A DNA stretch of 6,032 nt from Candidatus Methanoperedens sp. (GTDB lineage Archaea; Halobacteriota; Methanosarcinia; Methanosarcinales; Methanoperedenaceae): contig JAJRAP010000053.1 in the NCBI GenBank assembly GCA_028679855.1, positions 1 through 6,032 on the forward strand. The letters are read 5' to 3'. The first letter of the stretch is position 1; every line of letters begins with the position of its first letter. This document shows, in pieces, positions 5,484 through 6,032 of this stretch. Under the pieces are notes generated by a model, which ran no database searches, was not told the DNA's origin, and worked only from the letters and a program-made list of their open reading frames with translations. Made by a program: the position numbers and the translations under genes.

Positions 5484-6032
5484 TAATCGCTCTCACCGGC
5501 ACGCCTGGAACGGGAAAGACAACTGTGTGTGAGTTCATAAAAGAACATTCCCTGTACAGGGATAAGTACCGTATTATCGATCTTCACAAACTCATCATGG
5601 ATGAGAAACTTTACACGGGAAGGGACGATATCCGGGACACCTACATTGTAGACATGGAGCGCCTTAAGGCGAGGGTATCGGAACTTATCAAGCAGACACC
5701 TGATGGGATGGATACCGTTATGGAGGGGCATATTTCGCATTACCTCCCCTCAGATGTGATTATTGTGCTTCGGGCAGCACCTGTGGCTCTCAGGAAGCGC
5801 CTCGGGAAAAGGAGAGAATATTCCTTTGATAAGGTCAAGGAGAACTCCGACGCTGAGGCGCTGGACGTGATCCTTGTGGAATCTGTAGAGAGCAGCGACA
5901 GGGTGTTTGAGATCAATACAACTGACATGAACCTGATATTTGTGGTAAAATCAGTGGTTGAGATAATAGAGTCCTTGAAAAAAGGGAATCTCCCTGAGGA
6001 ATATCTCCCCGGGAAGATCAACTGGATAGACC
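5480..6032 (+). CDS. AK6/Fap7-like adenylate kinase, C-terminus cut by window end
   Basis: 184 codons are visible, open to the window edge. The P-loop G-T-P-G-T-G-K-T-T (7-15) begins a short NMP-kinase fold. The AK6/Fap7 family pattern follows: V-M-E-G-H-I-S-H-Y-L-P (80-90), the strand V-I-I-V-L-R-A-A-P (93-101), the lid-like L-R-K-R-L-G-K-R-R-E-Y (104-114), then K-V-K-E-N-S-D-A-E-A-L-D-V-I-L (118-132). Near the edge is P-G-K-I-N-W-I-D (177-184), which in archaeal members lies within a few residues of the stop, so the protein is nearly complete here. The family makes ADP from ATP and AMP and is linked to late small-subunit ribosome maturation (Fap7 with uS11/Rps14), as known for eukaryotic and archaeal homologues. 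The ATG overlaps the hisC stop by 4 bases (ATGA), so it is translated from the same mRNA. Confidence 0.92.
   Translation, partial: MIIALTGTPGTGKTTVCEFIKEHSLYRDKYRIIDLHKLIMDEKLYTGRDDIRDTYIVDMERLKARVSELIKQTPDGMDTVMEGHISHYLPSDVIIVLRAAPVALRKRLGKRREYSFDKVKENSDAEALDVILVESVESSDRVFEINTTDMNLIFVVKSVVEIIESLKKGNLPEEYLPGKINWID

Noticed and set aside
5093..5740. 215-residue leftward open frame opposite hisC and the kinase
   Set aside because: It spans the antisense of two conserved genes and their junction, and no coherent domain is visible.

Overview
The window looks like a piece of a euryarchaeal chromosome, probably of the methanogen/ANME (Methanosarcinales-like) type. This rests on TATA-box promoters placed about 25 bases before likely transcript starts, Shine-Dalgarno sites of the GGAGG/GGTGA kind, an archaeal AK6/Fap7-type adenylate kinase directly behind hisC, and euryarchaeal-looking ArgD and HisC sequences. 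The genus is inference.

Left edge (1-388): the first 32 codons of an exported protein run leftwards off the window. A short intergenic region follows. It holds that gene's TATA box, a GC-richer relic that translates as half of a CBS domain with no proper start, and an AT-rich promoter region with a perfect 10-bp inverted repeat just before the next gene.

Island (389-2191): two very AT-rich genes lie 3 bases apart. The first encodes an SMC/ABC-like ATPase of the AAA_21 (OLD-type) class. The second encodes a small TOPRIM-like protein with an E-G-D-D-D motif. Together they look like a split OLD-type ATPase plus nuclease module, the architecture seen in phage-defence systems such as OLD, PARIS and AbiL. 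The exact family is not settled by eye. Base composition jumps from roughly 20-32% G+C in spot-counted lines to about 55% at the junction near 2200, which suggests the pair was acquired horizontally.

Core region (2210-6032): a class I glutamine amidotransferase comes first, then a possible 67-residue small protein. A TATA box then drives a tightly overlapping run: argD (acetylornithine aminotransferase, arginine synthesis), hisC (histidinol-phosphate aminotransferase, histidine synthesis) and an AK6/Fap7-like adenylate kinase cut by the window end only a few residues before its expected C-terminus. argD overlaps hisC by 11 bases and hisC overlaps the kinase by 4, so the three are almost certainly co-transcribed and translationally coupled.

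No tRNA, rRNA, CRISPR array, transposase or integrase was seen.
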